Positions 45,344-54,868 are shown, counted from the first letter of the stretch. The stretch: DNA of 64,000 nt from Psychrosphaera aestuarii (GCF_017948405.1 NZ_CP072844.1:2666001-2730000); one strand, 5' to 3'. The notes: generated by a model not told the origin, from the sequence alone. Translations and numbers: made by a program.

Positions 45344-47635
45344 TCAAGTTAGATGGTCCATTAAAACCAAATAAAATTTGCTTATATCAATAGGCTTGGC
45401 AACATAATCGTCAAAGCCTGCTATTTGGTATTCAGTTATATCTTCAGCCATAACATTGGCAGTTACAGCAATTAGTGGACTGGCGATTGGCTTACTTTTC
45501 AATACTTTACAAGCCGACAAACCATCTAAAATGGGCATCTGGATATCCAGCAATATTAAGTCAAAATCTCGTTCATGAGCTAAATCAACGGCCAGCTGAC
45601 CATTTTCAACTATTTCGAACTCACAACCCGTTTTCAACAATATGGCGCGAAATATCATTTGGTTCACTTTGTTATCTTCCGCAACTAAAATTCGCTTCGA
45701 TGCGAAATCAGGAATATCAAGTTCTTCCTCTTTTTGTATGTTGCTAGGCGAAGGAAATGAATAATCGGGTTTTAGTGGTATTGAAATCGTAAAGCAACTG
45801 CCTTTACCAAGGTCACTCTCTACTTGAATGTTTCCACCCATTAGTTCAACCAACATATAGGTAATTGGCATTCCAAGCCCTGTACCACCAAACTTTCTTG
45901 TAATCGATGTGTCGGCTTGCTCAAAGCGATAAAATAGCTTACTGACAGATTCATCATCCATTCCGATACCTGTATCTTTTACAATAAACAAAATCTGAGT
46001 ATCGTCACCTTTATTTTCTCTCGCGCTTATCTTGATAGTCACTCCGCCTGTATTGGTAAATTTTACGGCGTTGGAAATAATGTTGGTAAATATTTGCTGT
46101 ATCCGCGTCGGATCTCCAATCCAACCATCATGAAAATCGTTATCAAGGACTGTTTCTAATGTAATGTTTTTGCTTTGAGCCAACGCTATTTGTGGTGCCA
46201 ATACAGTATCTAAAATACTCCTGAATGAAAAAGGAACCGTTTCTAATGATAACTTTCCTGCTTCTATTTTAGAGAAGTCCAATATATCGTTAATAATAGT
46301 CAATAAAGATGAACTGGATGTTAACGCTTGATCTACAAGGTGTTTAACATTGGCAGGTAAGTTCTCTAGTTTTATAAGTTGCAGAGAACCAAAAATGCCA
46401 TTCATTGGTGTTCGAACTTCGTGGCTCATGTTTGCTAAAAATGCTGATTTGGATCGCGTTGCTACTTCCGCCTTTTCTGTTGATTGTGCTAGCTCTTCAT
46501 TTTTTTCTTCTAATAGCGCGACACTATGACTTAAATAGTCGTTTGCTCTCTCCAACGCTAGCGTTTTATCTTTGACCAACGCTTGTAATCGACGATTAAA
46601 TATCATTTGGTAAGCCAAGTAGCTAAATAGGATTATTGATCCTGCTGCTAAAACATAAATTGTATTTGTAGATAATTGAAATGGTTGAGCTTGGTGGTCA
46701 GAGAGTAGTAACCCGTCTATTGAAGACCCTGCACTTGCCATACCTAAATCTATATAAGCCTGTGCGATACGATCAAATCTTTCTGGATATACAGTTCCGA
46801 TTGGTACAAAACGCTCTTTAATAAGCTGCTGCGTCGATTTTGCCTCAAGCTGTAACTTCTCTCTATCGGCATCGGGGCTATATTTATTTAATATTAGGTC
46901 GATTGCTTGCTCAGGATTATTCACCGCGTCTTGCCATCCCCTTCTCGCGGCTTCTACAAAACGTTTAACCCCTTCCATATCTGAATTGACGCGCGACTCA
47001 GTAGTAAAAATAAGATCTCCATAAAAGTCGATTCCATAGCTACTCGGGTCAAGTACATTTACCTCATAGCCTGCCTTTCTATACAAATGAGGCTGATTCG
47101 ATAAGTAAGCCGAAAGTACGTCCGCTTGTTCATCTACTAATGCCCAATTATTAAAATTATGTGGGACATAGGTAAACTGCTCGCTACTAATGTTGAACAA
47201 CTGCAACATAGCTTGAATAGAGGCATCATCAACAGACCGTTGATACATAATACGCTTGCCAATTAAGTCATAAGGGCTAGTTATATTCGCTGATTTTAAA
47301 CTCATTAAAACCAAAGGACTCGATTGGAAAATAGTCGAAGCGATAACGACTTTTTTATCCAATAAACGGTGCAGAACAATACTCGAATCTGCAATGCCAA
47401 AATCAGCGCGCCCTTCGAGAACATCATTAAGAGGCGAGGTTTTCGGATTACGCTCATTAATAGTAACGTCAAAACCAGCTTCTTTAAAATAACCTTTCTC
47501 TAAAGCGACATAATAACCAGCAAACTGAAACTGATGCATCCACTTTAATTGCAACGATACTTGCTCAGCAGCTCCGGCTGATGGCGATCCTAAAAATAAG
47601 GAGAGGAATACAAAGAGGACTTTATTACAGCGCAC
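45344..47635 (-). CDS. Hybrid histidine kinase with NMT1/THI5-like binding-protein sensor
   Basis: A 763-residue kinase. After a signal peptide (residues 1-22) comes a periplasmic substrate-binding-protein domain of the NMT1/THI5 type (about 24-310), with [15 protein letters not shown] near the start. In transporters this domain binds pyrimidine or related ligands. A TM helix lies at about 322-342, a coiled coil follows, then HisKA (M-S-H-E-V-R-T-P near 405), HATPase ([14 protein letters not shown]) and a receiver (phospho-Asp in L-L-D-I-Q-M-P near 695, Lys in A-K-P-I-D). No HPt is present, so phosphate must leave through another protein. It lies between the polysaccharide export genes and the sigma-54 activator. 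Confidence 0.9.
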   Translation of the reverse strand: MRCNKVLFVFLSLFLGSPSAGAAEQVSLQLKWMHQFQFAGYYVALEKGYFKEAGFDVTINERNPKTSPLNDVLEGRADFGIADSSIVLHRLLDKKVVIASTIFQSSPLVLMSLKSANITSPYDLIGKRIMYQRSVDDASIQAMLQLFNISSEQFTYVPHNFNNWALVDEQADVLSAYLSNQPHLYRKAGYEVNVLDPSSYGIDFYGDLIFTTESRVNSDMEGVKRFVEAARRGWQDAVNNPEQAIDLILNKYSPDADREKLQLEAKSTQQLIKERFVPIGTVYPERFDRIAQAYIDLGMASAGSSIDGLLLSDHQAQPFQLSTNTIYVLAAGSIILFSYLAYQMIFNRRLQALVKDKTLALERANDYLSHSVALLEEKNEELAQSTEKAEVATRSKSAFLANMSHEVRTPMNGIFGSLQLIKLENLPANVKHLVDQALTSSSSLLTIINDILDFSKIEAGKLSLETVPFSFRSILDTVLAPQIALAQSKNITLETVLDNDFHDGWIGDPTRIQQIFTNIISNAVKFTNTGGVTIKISARENKGDDTQILFIVKDTGIGMDDESVSKLFYRFEQADTSITRKFGGTGLGMPITYMLVELMGGNIQVESDLGKGSCFTISIPLKPDYSFPSPSNIQKEEELDIPDFASKRILVAEDNKVNQMIFRAILLKTGCEFEIVENGQLAVDLAHERDFDLILLDIQMPILDGLSACKVLKSKPIASPLIAVTANVMAEDITEYQIAGFDDYVAKPIDISKFYLVLMDHLT

Positions 47636-47715
47636 ACATTACTCCTTTGAATTGGTTAAGGATAATAATAGCTGATGACGACAAAGACTGGTTTAAAAGT
47701 TGATGATTATTTAAG

Positions 47716-49857
47716 TCAGGCGGTTCTTGCTTTTGATAAATCTGCTTTTAAATATTTTGAATATACTCCGGTATAGTACTTCTCGGTTTTCTTAACCTTA
47801 TTCAATATGATGCCGCCAACAATAATATTAGCTTGTGCGAGTTCTTCTAAACAGTTACTTAATTCATTTTGACTGGTTTTTTCAACATCAACAATCAGGT
47901 AAATACTGTCAACATGCTTTGAAATGACAAATGCATCACTAACTGACATTACTGGCGGGCATTCTAACACAACCCGCTCATAGTTTGATTTTAGCGCATC
48001 GACTATCTTCTTTAGTCTTGGTTGAGACAAAAATAACAACGGATTTTTTGACTGGAAACCCGCTGTTAACACATGGTATTTGTATTCGGTATCGCGATGA
48101 ATACTTTCACTAAGCTTTTGCTTTTTCGCGATTAGATTAGTAAGACCCGGACTATTAACATTAATGCCTAGTGCGTCACCAATTGATGGAAAACGTAAGT
48201 CCGCGTCAACAAGTATGGTCTTTTCAAGCTCAGAAAAACTATTGGCTAGTTGGATTGATAGACTTGATTTACCGTCGTTTGGGGTAATAGATGTAACTGC
48301 AATGACTTTTTGTCGCGACAACTTCCCATCAAGCAAAATGTTCGTTCGAGTTGAACGAAGCGCCTCCATGAAATTCATGTGTTTTGACGGATCGAGCTGG
48401 ACCAGCGGCTTTTTACGTACACCTCGCACCTTTATTTTCGGCACCACACCAATTATTTTAGTGTTGTAGGATCTTGCAACCTTTCTAAACTGCAGTACTT
48501 TGCTGGCTAACATGGCTTCAATAAGGACTATCATAGCGGCTAACAACGCACTGGCGAGTGCTGCTAGTGTATATATGAGTAACGACTTTTTATTATTTGG
48601 GCTAGAGCTTACTTCCGCTTTTTCAACAACAAGGAGGTTTGAGGCATTAGCTAGATCTCTCATCATTTCTGATTCTTTTAATCGACGCATCAAATTTTCA
48701 TATAGCTCTAGGTTCGCATCAAACTCTCGGCGTAATTTTTCGTATTCAAATTCAATCATGCCAAGATCTCTGAGTCTTGACGTTGCTTTTGTTAATGCGG
48801 CTTCTACCGACGTTACATTAGATAACTCAAGCTGTAATGTTTTGTTGATGGTTTTAATATGGCTATCAAGCTCTAGTGACACTTCAGAACGAGCGTCCTC
48901 GAACAACAACTTCGCTTTGATATATGCTGGATGTTTTGGGCCGTAACGAAGCTTAACTTGGCCGAATGCTTCTTGAGTATTTTGCAATTTAAGCTTGCTT
49001 TGACTTAACGTTTTTGAATTAGCGACCGCGGGTATACTAAAAAGCTCTTCTGGCGAGTATTTATGCTGAAGTATTTGCTGCTTCAATATTTGTAAGCGCT
49101 CAACTTCACGGGTGGTGTCATATTTTTCTTTGGTTAATTTTTCGAGCTTTGATTTCTCAACCGCTATCGCACTATTTATATCGATAAAACCATGCTCGTT
49201 TTGGTGCTCCGCTATTTTTCGTTCGGCTTCCAACAAGTTTTCTTTTACTCCTGAAAGTTTCGATTCCAGCCAGTAAGCATTATCTTTGTTCTTCCCTTCC
49301 ATAATTTCTTCTTTAAAATTAATGAAGGTTTTGGCAATTTCGTTAGCAACAATGGCTGAATGACTAGGTGAGTGTGACTCGTATGAAACTTCGACCAAGT
49401 TGGTACCAGCCTTGGGTAAAACATCTATGTTGTCGCTTAGTATATCGATAGCATAAGAGCGATTTTTAACGAGCAACTGTTCTGAATGAACAAAAGGTTC
49501 GTAACCAGACTGCATTTGATAATGCACATTATGAATTAGGTTCAAGTTATCAACAATTTGGCCTGCAAAACGGCGGCTTCTTAATAACTCCAGCTCTGTT
49601 TCTGTATTATCCGCAACAGTGAGTCCGCTTGTCATTATATTTTGGATAGCATCAGCTTTGGAGGACGTTTCTTTGAACATAATTAAGGTTGAAGAGGTAA
49701 ACCTATCAGGAACCTTCAGCAAGTAGTTATAAGTCAAAACAAAGGATAACAAAACACACAAGACCACAAACCACTTTCTCGACCAAACGATCGAAAATAG
49801 TTCTCCTAGGTCTATAACATCATCTAACTGATGTATTTGTTTGTTTTTTTCATCCAT
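47716..49857 (-). CDS. Polysaccharide co-polymerase / tyrosine autokinase (Wzc-like)
   Basis: A 713-residue inner-membrane protein. It has a Wzz chain-length domain with TM1 at about 29-47, a long periplasmic coiled coil (about 180-400), TM2 near 425-447 and a cytoplasmic BY-kinase domain (about 490-700). The kinase has Walker A I-T-P-N-D-G-K-S-S, Walker A' I-L-V-D-A-D-L-R and a C-terminal Tyr group (K-Y-Y-T-G-V-Y-S-K-Y). The Walker B region reads V-L-E-C-P-P, with Glu where most BY-kinases have Asp. It should couple polymer length and export with the OPX protein encoded one base upstream. Glycosyltransferase genes are not adjacent. Confidence 0.9.
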   Translation of the reverse strand: MDEKNKQIHQLDDVIDLGELFSIVWSRKWFVVLCVLLSFVLTYNYLLKVPDRFTSSTLIMFKETSSKADAIQNIMTSGLTVADNTETELELLRSRRFAGQIVDNLNLIHNVHYQMQSGYEPFVHSEQLLVKNRSYAIDILSDNIDVLPKAGTNLVEVSYESHSPSHSAIVANEIAKTFINFKEEIMEGKNKDNAYWLESKLSGVKENLLEAERKIAEHQNEHGFIDINSAIAVEKSKLEKLTKEKYDTTREVERLQILKQQILQHKYSPEELFSIPAVANSKTLSQSKLKLQNTQEAFGQVKLRYGPKHPAYIKAKLLFEDARSEVSLELDSHIKTINKTLQLELSNVTSVEAALTKATSRLRDLGMIEFEYEKLRREFDANLELYENLMRRLKESEMMRDLANASNLLVVEKAEVSSSPNNKKSLLIYTLAALASALLAAMIVLIEAMLASKVLQFRKVARSYNTKIIGVVPKIKVRGVRKKPLVQLDPSKHMNFMEALRSTRTNILLDGKLSRQKVIAVTSITPNDGKSSLSIQLANSFSELEKTILVDADLRFPSIGDALGINVNSPGLTNLIAKKQKLSESIHRDTEYKYHVLTAGFQSKNPLLFLSQPRLKKIVDALKSNYERVVLECPPVMSVSDAFVISKHVDSIYLIVDVEKTSQNELSNCLEELAQANIIVGGIILNKVKKTEKYYTGVYSKYLKADLSKARTA

Positions 49858-49858
49858 A

Positions 49859-50401
49859 TTAGAAGAAGCTCTTCTCTATTTTGATAACATCACCAGGCAT
49901 AATTATCGTCGATTTTTTTGCCTTAAACGTAACTTCCGGATAACCGCGCCGAACAATCCACTCTGAACTAGATGCGCGATCTTTAAGTCCACCGGATAAT
50001 GCAATTGCCTGCTCTATCGTCAATTCAGCCTGATATTTATAGCTACCAGGGCTTTTCACTTCGCCATGAATAAAAAACGGACGATATTGTCGAACTGTTA
50101 ACGTAACATAAGGATTAACTAAGTATCCATCTTTAAACAAGTTTTCTACTTTTGATTTAGCTTCTTCGCCCGTTAAGCCCTCTAAATTGACTTGCCCGAT
50201 TAAAGGTAAATTAATAAACCCCGCTTGGCTTATTTTGGCTTTTACGTTCAGCTCAGGTTCTTGGAAAACAAAGATTTCAATTTCATCACCTGGGCCTAGT
50301 TGGTACTCACTGGCAAAAGCAGGCATAGAACCTATCAATAATACAAAGAATAAAACTATTGTTGTTACATTGAACAGTTGCTTAAGGCTTTCCCGTGACA
50401 T
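49859..50401 (-). CDS. Polysaccharide export (OPX/Wza-like) protein
   Basis: A 180-residue export protein with a signal peptide (about residues 10-31, ending A-F-A). The export domain begins Y-Q-L-G-P-G-D-E-I-E-I-F-V-F, followed by a SLBB-type domain with V-K-S-P-G-S-Y-K-Y near residue 108. It is short for Wza (about 380 residues) and lacks a clear lipobox and the C-terminal outer-membrane helix, so it is a minimal OPX. The ATG at 50401 is chosen over an upstream one (50434) because it overlaps the preceding stop (TAATG) and has GGGAG eight bases before it. It partners the tyrosine autokinase. Confidence 0.88.
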   Translation of the reverse strand: MSRESLKQLFNVTTIVLFFVLLIGSMPAFASEYQLGPGDEIEIFVFQEPELNVKAKISQAGFINLPLIGQVNLEGLTGEEAKSKVENLFKDGYLVNPYVTLTVRQYRPFFIHGEVKSPGSYKYQAELTIEQAIALSGGLKDRASSSEWIVRRGYPEVTFKAKKSTIIMPGDVIKIEKSFF

Positions 50402-51555
50402 TATAGAATCTCCCAGCTCATGCTCAATGACCAATTAAAGCCGTCGTGTACAAGCGCTTGTCGAGAACCGTCTAAATTTTCATAACGCAGACTTGATGAA
50501 ATAGATAAATAATCAGATAAATTCCACTTTATACTCTGCTCTATACCCAAACTATCCGCTGAAATATCGTTGCCAAATTGGTAGTCTTTGTATGTCAGAT
50601 AGGAGTTTAGCGACCAACTCTGATTTACGTTCCAAACTAAGTTAGCAATGTAACCTGTTTGTTCTACGCTACCAAAATTGGCATCGGGCGAGCTGTCAAA
50701 CTGTCTTGTCGTCTCTAAATTAAATATAAAATCGTCACTTAACTTAATTCTATTCGCAATTTGCCATGAAAAAAGATCTGACTCTAGGGCATTATCATTT
50801 TGATATTGATGACTATTACCAATCAATATATCAAGTTGGCTGTTGCCAAGATATGCAGTTCTAAGACCTATGTATGCGTTTGTGATATCAAGTTTTTGTT
50901 TGTTTGTATTGGAAAAATCGGTTTTTGCTTGACGTTGACCCACTCGCACTAAAAAGTGTGAGTCTTCTGATATTCGATCTGAATAAACAACTGATGCTGC
51001 TAATGTGTTGCTTTTTTTCAAAAGCAAATTAGTGTCGCTAAAGTTTTCTATTTCAAGGTTTCGATCTAGCGCAATAGTTAGAGAGCGATTTTGACTAGCA
51101 CGACCTATCGTCCATAATACACCTTGAGAACTAACCTCACGTGAAACAATACTTGAAAAATCTGACTGAAATCTAGCTTGCTCTAGGTCTACTGATTCTA
51201 ACTTTTCACTTTGTTTAATGTAAACATCCACATCCATTACTGAGCTTAGAAAAATCCGACTTTCTAAGCTGACGGCGTAATCTAGCTCTCCGCTAATATC
51301 ATTCATAGAACTAGAATCAGAAAATTTCGATGTTGCCATATCTGCTGAAAACTTTGCGCCAACGCCATTAAATAGCTTAGTTATTGATAAGCTGGCATTT
51401 ATACTACTTTGAGTAACATTTTCTTGATATATTTCTGTGGATTTTTGAACGGCAGAGACTGTGACAGCTAGATTCTGCTGACTCCAATTTTGATCGGCAT
51501 AGCTGTTAAAGCTACCAATTATGTAAAAAAGACTTAAAATACTTAGGGTGCGCAC
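50401..51555 (-). CDS. Outer-membrane beta-barrel protein of a polysaccharide locus
   Basis: A 384-residue exported protein with a signal peptide (residues 1-20, ending S-Y-A-D). The rest alternates hydrophobic and polar residues in short strands, ending in an aromatic-rich strand (W-S-L-S-M-S-W-E-I-L), the pattern of an outer-membrane barrel of about 16 or more strands. I infer a secretion-pore or surface-anchoring role from its place at the head of the OPX-autokinase operon; its size and position resemble barrel proteins of exosortase/EPS loci. Its stop overlaps the start of the OPX gene, so the two are translationally coupled. Confidence 0.75.
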   Translation of the reverse strand: MRTLSILSLFYIIGSFNSYADQNWSQQNLAVTVSAVQKSTEIYQENVTQSSINASLSITKLFNGVGAKFSADMATSKFSDSSSMNDISGELDYAVSLESRIFLSSVMDVDVYIKQSEKLESVDLEQARFQSDFSSIVSREVSSQGVLWTIGRASQNRSLTIALDRNLEIENFSDTNLLLKKSNTLAASVVYSDRISEDSHFLVRVGQRQAKTDFSNTNKQKLDITNAYIGLRTAYLGNSQLDILIGNSHQYQNDNALESDLFSWQIANRIKLSDDFIFNLETTRQFDSSPDANFGSVEQTGYIANLVWNVNQSWSLNSYLTYKDYQFGNDISADSLGIEQSIKWNLSDYLSISSSLRYENLDGSRQALVHDGFNWSLSMSWEIL

Positions 51556-51584
51556 AACTTTTTTAATTATTATTTTATTTATCG

Positions 51585-51610
51585 CTGACTGATCGTTATT
51601 AATCAGCCAG
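51585..51610 (-). promoter_or_regulatory. Inverted repeat upstream of the beta-barrel gene
   Basis: CTGACTGAT and ATCAGCCAG form a nine-base inverted repeat with one mismatch, about 30-55 bases upstream of the start codon of the polysaccharide operon. It may be an operator. No sigma-54 -24/-12 pair was found nearby. Confidence 0.3.
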
Positions 51611-51734
51611 TGTTAAATTTAACTAAATTCAGCCTCAATGGATACTTTTTATTTAGATTAATTAGTTTTTTTAGTCACTTTTCATGAATTAATTTATCCA
51701 AGTAAGAATATCAACGGAGTATTAGCTAAGCAAT

Positions 51735-52700
51735 ATGAAAAACATCGATCAGATTAAGACAGATTTAACGAAGGATGAACAAAAAATCTGCCACAATTTT
51801 GCAGGCCTGCCTGTTGTTTGTGAAGGTCAAATACTGCTTGACCGATATAAGATTGAAAGCCTACAAGGTAAAGGTCGCTACGGCCTTGTTTATCAAGCGT
51901 TAGATATGAATTCAAACACTTTGATCGCATTAAAAGTTTTAGATAACTCATTGACTGAAGATGAGAGTACCATTACTAACTTTCGCAATGAGCTTGTTGC
52001 TGTAAAAAAGTTGATCCACCCAAATATTATTAAGTTCCATGAATACCACCAGGTAGCAGATTTACACTTTATTACTATGGACTGGATTGAAGGCGACAGT
52101 TTAGAAAATATTATTGCCAGTGAGTCTCTTTCAGCCGGACAAACATTAGACATAATTCAACAGCTTATGGAAGGCCTAAATTATGCGCAACAAGCAGGTG
52201 TAAAACACTTAGATATAAAGCCAGAAAATATCATGCTAGACAACAAGGGCAATCTTTTTATTGCTGACTTCGGTTTGTCCGTTTTAAGTAAAGATATGAC
52301 GTCAACTCGATTAAATGGAGGTCCTTATTACGCTCCTCCAGAATATTTATTGCACTCAGAGAGCAACCACACAACCGACTTGTACGCCGCTGGCGTCGTT
52401 TTTTATCAGCTGTGTTGTGACAAGTTACCGTTTATACAACAAACAGCAGACTTAAGTGCCGATGAAAAATTAAAAAGAAAGCCTAGTTTTGCGCCAACCA
52501 AAAAGCAGTTTAAACCGTTAAAAACTTGGATTGCTTCGCTAATTGAGTCAGATAAAGATAAACGCCCAACGACAATTGCTATCGCCATTGAGCGCTACTT
52601 TGACGCAATAGAAAAGAAACAAGACAATTTTTTTGGTATAAAAATTGGGCTAGTTACACTCGTTGCCATTGTCGCTTTTTATTTCGCGTCACTGCTCTAA
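51735..52700 (+). CDS. Membrane-anchored serine/threonine protein kinase
   Basis: A 321-residue Hanks-type kinase. The Gly-rich loop is G-K-G-R-Y-G-L-V near residue 41, the ATP-binding Lys is in I-A-L-K-V-L near 62, the catalytic loop is H-L-D-I-K-P-E-N near 155 and the Mg-binding motif A-D-F-G near 173. The arginine preceding the catalytic Asp is replaced by Leu (H-L-D, not H-R-D), so activation-loop phosphorylation may not be needed. One TM helix ends the protein (about 302-320) with no extracytoplasmic domain. It is monocistronic and divergent from the polysaccharide export operon. Its substrate is unknown; a role in that locus is conjecture. Confidence 0.88.
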   Translation: MKNIDQIKTDLTKDEQKICHNFAGLPVVCEGQILLDRYKIESLQGKGRYGLVYQALDMNSNTLIALKVLDNSLTEDESTITNFRNELVAVKKLIHPNIIKFHEYHQVADLHFITMDWIEGDSLENIIASESLSAGQTLDIIQQLMEGLNYAQQAGVKHLDIKPENIMLDNKGNLFIADFGLSVLSKDMTSTRLNGGPYYAPPEYLLHSESNHTTDLYAAGVVFYQLCCDKLPFIQQTADLSADEKLKRKPSFAPTKKQFKPLKTWIASLIESDKDKRPTTIAIAIERYFDAIEKKQDNFFGIKIGLVTLVAIVAFYFASLL

Positions 52701-52739
52701 ATGTGCTGAGAGGCGCAGTTAAATATTGCGGGTTAATAC

Positions 52740-54065
52740 TTACAAAGTCATGGCTGCTAATATTCCAAACAACACTAGCGGAATATTAAAATGAATAAAT
52801 GTTGGTACTACTGTATCCCAGATATGATCATGCTGACCGTCTACGTTGAGACCCGATGTCGGTCCTAACGTTGAGTCTGACGCCGGAGAACCGGCATCGC
52901 CTAACGCTGCTGACGCGCCAACCAATGCAGCCGTTGCTAACGGTGAGAAACCAAATGACAAAGCAAGCGGCACATATATCGATGCGATAATTGGAATCGT
53001 CGAAAACGATGAACCAATACCCATGGTAATTAATAAGCCGGTAACGAGCATTAAAGTCGCAGCTAACAACTTACTATCCCCTACCATACTGACTGTTGCG
53101 GATACCAACGAATCAATTGCTTGGGTGGCTTTTAATACTTCAGCAAAACCTGCCGCTGAAATCATAATAAACCCAAATACGCCCATAATCATAACGCCTT
53201 TAGAAAACACGTCTTGTGTTTCATCTACTTTTAAAACGCCACCAGCGATAAAAACAACGAGTCCAACTAATGAGCCAATAATGACTGAGTCCGTATACAA
53301 TTGAGATGCTAACGCCCCGACAATTGCGACAAAGGCGGTTATCAAATGGGAAGCTTTAACTGACACCTTTTCAGGCTCTGCGGCTAATATTTTTTCAATT
53401 GAGTATTGTCGTTTTCCTCGATAGCTTATCAACAAAGCGATACAAAGGCCTAAAAACATGCCAAATACAGGAATGGCCATAACTTGAGGTAATTGCTCTA
53501 CATTTATCGTTACGCCATTATCAACTAGGTTTTGAAATAAGATGGTGTTTAAGAATATTTTACCAAACCCAACTGGTAGCAACATATATGTAGCAGTAAG
53601 ACCAAAAGTTAATAAACATGCTACTGCCCTTCTGTCTAACTTAAGTTGCGCCATTACATGTAATAAGGGAGGAATTAAAATAGGAATAAATGCGATATGA
53701 ACGGGTACGGCATTTTGAGAGGCAATGGCGGCCAACAATATACTACTTAGCAGCCCAGCTTTAACCCAAACAGTGCTAACCGCTTTATCAGTCTGCGCAT
53801 TTATTTTCCCAATAATTTTTGTCGCTAATACATCAGTAATACCTGACTTTGAAATAGTGACAGCAAAAGCACCTAACATGGCGTAGTTTAAAGCAATAGC
53901 GGCGCCACCACCTAATCCGCCAGTAAAAACGTTAACCGTTTCTAAAAGACCTAAACCTCCAACTAATCCGCCAACTAAAGCGCTTACTATCAATGCCAAA
54001 ACGATGTTGACCCTAACTAAGCTTAATCCAACCATTAATAAAACGGCGACAACAACAGCATTCAT
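52740..54065 (-). CDS. Na+/H+ antiporter family protein (YuiF-like)
   Basis: A 441-residue inner-membrane transporter with about twelve TM helices. The sequence style (repeated G-G-L-G-G-G, internal [19 protein letters not shown] near residue 395) fits the YuiF/NhaC-like branch of the ion-transporter superfamily, annotated as Na+/H+ antiporters although some members carry amino acids such as histidine. It is monocistronic and convergent with the Ser/Thr kinase gene. Together with NhaA it would give the cell two sodium extrusion systems, consistent with a marine habitat. Confidence 0.75.
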   Translation of the reverse strand: MNAVVVAVLLMVGLSLVRVNIVLALIVSALVGGLVGGLGLLETVNVFTGGLGGGAAIALNYAMLGAFAVTISKSGITDVLATKIIGKINAQTDKAVSTVWVKAGLLSSILLAAIASQNAVPVHIAFIPILIPPLLHVMAQLKLDRRAVACLLTFGLTATYMLLPVGFGKIFLNTILFQNLVDNGVTINVEQLPQVMAIPVFGMFLGLCIALLISYRGKRQYSIEKILAAEPEKVSVKASHLITAFVAIVGALASQLYTDSVIIGSLVGLVVFIAGGVLKVDETQDVFSKGVMIMGVFGFIMISAAGFAEVLKATQAIDSLVSATVSMVGDSKLLAATLMLVTGLLITMGIGSSFSTIPIIASIYVPLALSFGFSPLATAALVGASAALGDAGSPASDSTLGPTSGLNVDGQHDHIWDTVVPTFIHFNIPLVLFGILAAMTL

Positions 54066-54194
54066 TTGAGATTCTCTAGTTTGAAAATAAAGATGAGATT
54101 ATTACTGAAATAGATAGTCACTGGCTAGTAAAAACTAAATTTACCATGAGATATAAGGCGTTTAGTAAATAAAGGATGCTTTTGAATAAAGGAG

Positions 54195-54282
54195 GTATTT
54201 TATAATCTAAGTTCGATGCGGTGTCGGGTGCAATGGAGTGTCGGGTGCAATTGAGTGTAGCGAAATAGTGCCTCGACCCGGA
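54195..54282. repeat. 88-bp direct repeat, copy A
   Basis: Begins GTATTTTATAATCTAAG and ends TGCCTCGACCCGGA; about 81 of 88 bases match copy B. Its last 17 bases are the 3' end of tRNA-Phe on the minus strand, but the encoded CCA is mutated (TAG for TGG on the plus strand). It contains two short units of GTGTCGGGTGC. Confidence 0.9.
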
Positions 54283-54343
54283 CAAAATTGACAGGATCAA
54301 TTTTGAACAGCTTTAGCTGGCCCGAAGGGTAAAATACAAGGAA
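54283..54343. other. Palindrome-rich spacer between the two repeat copies
   Basis: Consecutive inverted repeats fill the spacer: CAAAATTGA/TCAATTTTG (54283-54305), CAGCTTTAGCTG (54308-54319), CCC-GAA-GGG (54321-54329) and AAAATAC/GTATTTT (54331-54350, reaching into copy B). On the minus strand these could end the tRNA transcript. Confidence 0.7.
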
Positions 54344-54431
54344 GTATTTTATAATCTAAGTTCGATGCGGTGTCGGGTGCTATGCGGTGTCGGGTGCTAT
54401 GGAGTGTAACGAAATGGTGCCTCGACCCGGA
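54344..54431. repeat. 88-bp direct repeat, copy B
   Basis: Second copy, overlapping the intact tRNA-Phe gene by its last 17 bases. Inside it the 17-base unit GCGGTGTCGGGTGCTAT occurs twice in perfect tandem, followed by a degenerate third unit. Confidence 0.9.
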
Positions 54432-54490
54432 ATCGAACCAGGGACACGAGGATTTTCAATCCTCTGCTCTACCAACTGAGCTATCGAGGC
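54415..54490 (-). tRNA. tRNA-Phe (GAA)
   Basis: A 76-base tRNA including encoded CCA. On the minus strand it begins GCCTCGATAGCTCAG and has anticodon loop TTGAAAA (anticodon GAA), T-loop GGTTCGATTCC and closing acceptor strand TCGAGGC plus ACCA. It is identical to the second tRNA-Phe at 54643-54718. Third gene of the tRNA operon. Confidence 0.97.
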
Positions 54491-54516
54491 ACATATATGT
54501 GCGAAAAGAGAGAAAA

Positions 54517-54592
<76 letters not shown>

Positions 54593-54642
54593 GACACCAA
54601 CCCATTGCTGGGATTTTCTCTTGCACTCACTCTTTTAAAGAA

Positions 54643-54718
54643 TGGTGCCTCGACCCGGAATCGAACCAGGGACACGAGGATTTTCAATCCTCTGCTCTAC
54701 CAACTGAGCTATCGAGGC
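54643..54718 (-). tRNA. tRNA-Phe (GAA)
   Basis: Identical in sequence to the tRNA-Phe at 54415-54490, with anticodon GAA and encoded CCA. It is the first gene of the operon, about 50 bases downstream of the predicted start point. Confidence 0.97.
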
Positions 54719-54775
54719 ACAAAGTGCTTGCAGCAAATATTCATGTTTTAAACAGTCCTACTTGGTGCGGCGTGT

Positions 54776-54804
54776 ATTAAACGGATTTTAGGTTTTCAAG
54801 TCAA
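54776..54804 (-). promoter_or_regulatory. Sigma-70 promoter of the tRNA operon
   Basis: On the minus strand TTGACT and TTTAAT are separated by exactly 17 bases, followed by a GC-rich discriminator (ACACGCCGCACC) of the kind found at stringently controlled tRNA and rRNA promoters. Confidence 0.8.
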
Positions 54805-54868
54805 CTAGTTTTTTAAATAGTTTCACTGAATGGGTATAAATTAAACTATCTGGGTGTTTTTTTTGCAA

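Noticed and set aside
51556..51734. Sigma-54 promoter for the polysaccharide operon or the Ser/Thr kinase
   Set aside because: Both strands were scanned by eye for TGGCAC-N5-TTGC; no element with both the GG and GC dinucleotides at the right spacing was found.
54195..54431. CRISPR-like array
   Set aside because: Only two 88-base copies with a single 61-base palindromic spacer, and the repeat contains a tRNA end; no cas genes are in the window.
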